Assembly (NCBI GenBank): GCA_021844355.1
Contig: JAKBTP010000191.1
Coordinates: forward strand, 1-14,971
Source: a bacterium
GTDB taxonomy: Bacteria > Chloroflexota > Dormibacteria > Aeolococcales > Bog-877
Direction: 5' to 3'
Length of the DNA stretch: 14,971 nucleotides
Under the pieces are notes generated by a model that saw nothing but the letters and a program-made list of their open reading frames with translations, searched no databases and had not been told where the DNA came from. This document shows positions 13,384 through 14,971 of this stretch, in pieces. The translations under genes and the position numbers were made by a program. Every line of letters begins with the position of its first letter. Position 1 is the stretch's first letter.

Positions 13384-14661
13384 TCACGCTCCTTTGGCGT
13401 TGGCTGACGGGGCCCTTCCCAAAACCAGGCTGGCGTTGTGTCCTCCGAACCCGAAGGAGTTCGAGAGCGAGACGCGCACGTCGGCCGGCCGGGCCTGGTT
13501 GGGTACGTAGTCGAGGTCGCATTGCGGGTCCTGATCTTCGAGGTTGATGGTGGGCGGCACCAGGCCCCGGTCCATCGCCAGCACGCAGGCGGCGGCCTCG
13601 ATGGCCCCCGCCGCTCCCAGCAGGTGCCCGGTCATCGACTTGGTGGAGCTCACCGGTACGGTCCGGGCCCGCTCCCCCAGAACCTGGTGGAGGGCCAGGG
13701 TTTCGGCGATGTCGCCGAGCTGAGTCGAAGTCCCGTGGGCGTTGACGTAGTCCACATCCTCCGGCCCGAGCCCCGCCTTGCGCAGGGCGGCCCGCATCGC
13801 CCGGGCGGCCCCCCTGCCCTCCGGGTCCGGGGCGGTGAAGTGGTACATGTCGGCGCTCGCCCCCGCCCCCAGCACCTCTCCCCAGATCCGGGCCCCCCGG
13901 GAGACCGCGTGGCCCATCTCCTCCAGCACGAGGACGGCCGCCCCCTCGGACATCACGAAACCGTCCCGGCCCACGTCGAAGGGCCGGGAGGCAGCGGCTG
14001 GGTCGTGGTTGCGCCGGCTCATGGCGCTCAGCTGGCAGAAGGCGCCGATCATGAGCGGGGTGAGGGATGCCTCGGCACCGCCGGCGATCATCGCCACCGC
14101 GTCACCCCGGCGGATGACCTCGAAGCCGTCGGCGATGGCGTGACCGCTGCTGGCGCAGGCGCTCACCACAGCGTAGTTGGGGCCGCCCGCCTGAAGCTCG
14201 ATGGCGACCAGGCCAGCGGCGATGTCGGTGATCATCATGGGAGCGGTGAAGGGGCTGATCCGGCTCACCCCCCGCTCCATGAGCATCCGGTGCCCGCGTT
14301 CGATCTCCTCCATCCCCCCGGCACCGGAACTCAGCACCACCCCGACGGCGTCCGGGTCCATGCTCGAGGGCTGCAGACCACTGTCCTCCACCGCCATGCG
14401 CGCCGCCGCCAGCCCCAGCTGGCAGTAGCGGGCCACGTGGCGGGCCGTCTTGCGGTCCATGTAGCGCTCGGGATCGAAGTCCCGGACCTCACCGGCGATC
14501 CGGGTGGGGTATCCGGTGGTGTCGAACTGGGTGATCTGCCCGATCCCCGAGCGTCCCTGGCTAAGACTCTCCCAGACGGCGTCCACCCCGGTGCCCACGG
14601 GCGTGACCAGGCCCATGCCGGTGATCGCCACCCTCAACCCCGCCCCGTCGGAACCGGTCAC
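13384..14661 (-). CDS. fabF: 3-oxoacyl-[acyl-carrier-protein] synthase II (FabF)
   Basis: A 425-residue elongation condensing enzyme that joins malonyl-ACP to acyl-ACP. The thiolase-fold triad is C169 in VSACASSG, H309 in NAHGTST and H346 in KSMTGHLLGAAGA. The glycine-rich NSFGFGGHNA tail motif is present, and ITGMGLVTPVG marks the start of the fold. The Cys-His-His set identifies a KAS I/II enzyme rather than FabH. It is the first gene of the leftward fab run. GTG 14661 follows a GGGGGCT stretch, and a TATGCT -10 candidate lies 9 nt upstream. No fabH is seen in the window, so initiation must be encoded elsewhere. Confidence 0.95.
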   Translation of the reverse strand: MTGSDGAGLRVAITGMGLVTPVGTGVDAVWESLSQGRSGIGQITQFDTTGYPTRIAGEVRDFDPERYMDRKTARHVARYCQLGLAAARMAVEDSGLQPSSMDPDAVGVVLSSGAGGMEEIERGHRMLMERGVSRISPFTAPMMITDIAAGLVAIELQAGGPNYAVVSACASSGHAIADGFEVIRRGDAVAMIAGGAEASLTPLMIGAFCQLSAMSRRNHDPAAASRPFDVGRDGFVMSEGAAVLVLEEMGHAVSRGARIWGEVLGAGASADMYHFTAPDPEGRGAARAMRAALRKAGLGPEDVDYVNAHGTSTQLGDIAETLALHQVLGERARTVPVSSTKSMTGHLLGAAGAIEAAACVLAMDRGLVPPTINLEDQDPQCDLDYVPNQARPADVRVSLSNSFGFGGHNASLVLGRAPSANAKGA

Positions 14662-14670
14662 TGAGCCCCC

Positions 14671-14676
14671 AGCATA
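14671..14676 (-). promoter_or_regulatory. Candidate -10 box of the fab cluster
   Basis: On the minus strand TATGCT (TANNNT) lies 9 nt before the fabF GTG, giving a very short or absent leader. No good -35 match was found at 17-18 nt. Confidence 0.4.
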
Positions 14677-14720
14677 GGGACAAAGTGTTCGGATCGCATC
14701 GGCCCGCGTGACTGAGAAGA

Positions 14721-14748
14721 AGGCTCGAGCCTAGGACATGATGTCCTA
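14721..14748. promoter_or_regulatory. Two abutting palindromes upstream of fabF (operator or terminator)
   Basis: AGGCTCGAGCCT (14721-14732) is a perfect 12-bp palindrome. It shares one base with TAGGACATGATGTCCTA (14732-14748), an 8-bp inverted repeat around a single G. The pair lies 60-87 nt upstream of the fabF start and contains the stop codon of the upstream minus-strand gene. An 8-bp half-site symmetry fits a dimeric repressor operator controlling fabF-acpP-fabD-fabG. On the minus strand the run TTCTTCTC follows the palindromes, so a terminator for the upstream gene is also possible. Confidence 0.45.
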
Positions 14749-14971
14749 ATCCAGCCGGAGGGTCATCGGCCCCGCCGATGGGTCCGACCACACCCTGGGC
14801 CCCTCCTCATCGAGCTTGTCCGGGTCGAGGAGTGTCCCCGATTCCATCACCTGCCGCGCCCACTTGAGAGCTGGGTACTGATTCACGGCCACGCAGGCCA
14901 GCAATCGGCCGCCATCCAGCTGCAGGGCGGTGAAGCGGCCGGATGCCGGGTCGCCCCGCACCAGCGCGGGA
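14746..14971 (-). CDS. Ferredoxin-reductase-like FAD oxidoreductase, C-terminal fragment (partial)
   Basis: The frame is open from the window edge to a TAG at forward 14746-14748, giving about 75 residues. The sequence RGDPASGRFTALQL, then GGRLLACVAVNQYPALKWARQVM, then a GTLLDPDKL ending, resembles the C-terminal Reductase_C domain of BenA/BphA4-type ferredoxin NAD(P)H reductases. The FAD and NAD-binding folds, expected upstream on the minus strand, lie outside the window. The electron acceptor is unknown. The stop codon lies inside the palindrome at 14732-14748, and fabF begins 84 nt further on in the same direction, so read-through is possible. Confidence 0.65.
   Translation of the reverse strand, partial: PALVRGDPASGRFTALQLDGGRLLACVAVNQYPALKWARQVMESGTLLDPDKLDEEGPRVWSDPSAGPMTLRLD

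Noticed and set aside
1..14971. CRISPR array, insertion sequence, toxin-antitoxin or phage-defence genes
   Set aside because: No regularly spaced direct repeats, transposase or defence-type domains were seen; all long frames are explained by housekeeping families.

Overview
This window is very GC-rich (third codon positions almost always G or C). It is densely packed, with GTG and TTG starts, many 1-4 nt gene overlaps, and no sign of mobile elements, CRISPR or phage. The gene set is bacterial housekeeping: SecG, a type II fatty-acid cluster, trpCFBA, thioredoxin reductase and a CysM/Mec pair of the kind best known from Actinobacteria. I infer a high-GC member of the Terrabacteria, such as Actinomycetota, Chloroflexota or Dormibacterota-like lineages. 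The exact phylum cannot be fixed from this sequence alone.

Layout. Positions 1-74 probably hold the N-terminus of a leftward membrane protein, divergent from the next genes. Positions 149-1814 (+) hold cysM, a JAMM-family mec-like peptidase and secG, overlapping by 1-4 nt, with a consensus TATAAT just before secG. Positions 1811-3439 (+) encode an oligopeptide-type substrate-binding protein whose frame has no ATG, GTG or TTG ahead of its signal anchor. A tRNA-Leu(CAG) lies at 3491-3577. Positions 3673-4611 encode a membrane-anchored trypsin-like protease without a PDZ domain. After a 263-nt intergenic region with two inverted repeats and a possible promoter comes sqdB (UDP-sulfoquinovose synthase, 4875-6131). 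trxB and a PduO-type cobalamin adenosyltransferase follow with a 4-nt overlap (6198-7699). An acylphosphatase gene then leads directly into trpC-trpF-trpB-trpA (7730-11421), with every junction overlapping.

On the minus strand, reading leftward from 14661 to 11423, lies fabF-acpP-fabD-fabG, which meets trpA tail to tail with one nucleotide between the stop codons. Upstream of fabF are two abutting palindromes (14721-14748). Beyond them is the C-terminal end of a minus-strand ferredoxin-reductase-like flavoprotein that continues past the window.

How the genes work together. cysM and mec fit cysteine synthesis on a sulfur-carrier protein (CysO), although no cysO is visible here. trpCFBA covers the last steps from phosphoribosyl-anthranilate to tryptophan; trpE, trpG and trpD must be elsewhere. 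fabF/acpP/fabD/fabG provides the carrier, malonyl loading, condensation and first reduction of fatty-acid elongation. sqdB makes the sulfolipid head-group donor, but its usual glycosyltransferase partner is not in the window. I found no clearly new multi-gene system. The points most worth checking are the non-canonical start of the substrate-binding protein, two putative leaderless promoters with the same 7-nt spacing, the double palindrome before fabF, and the isolated sqdB.
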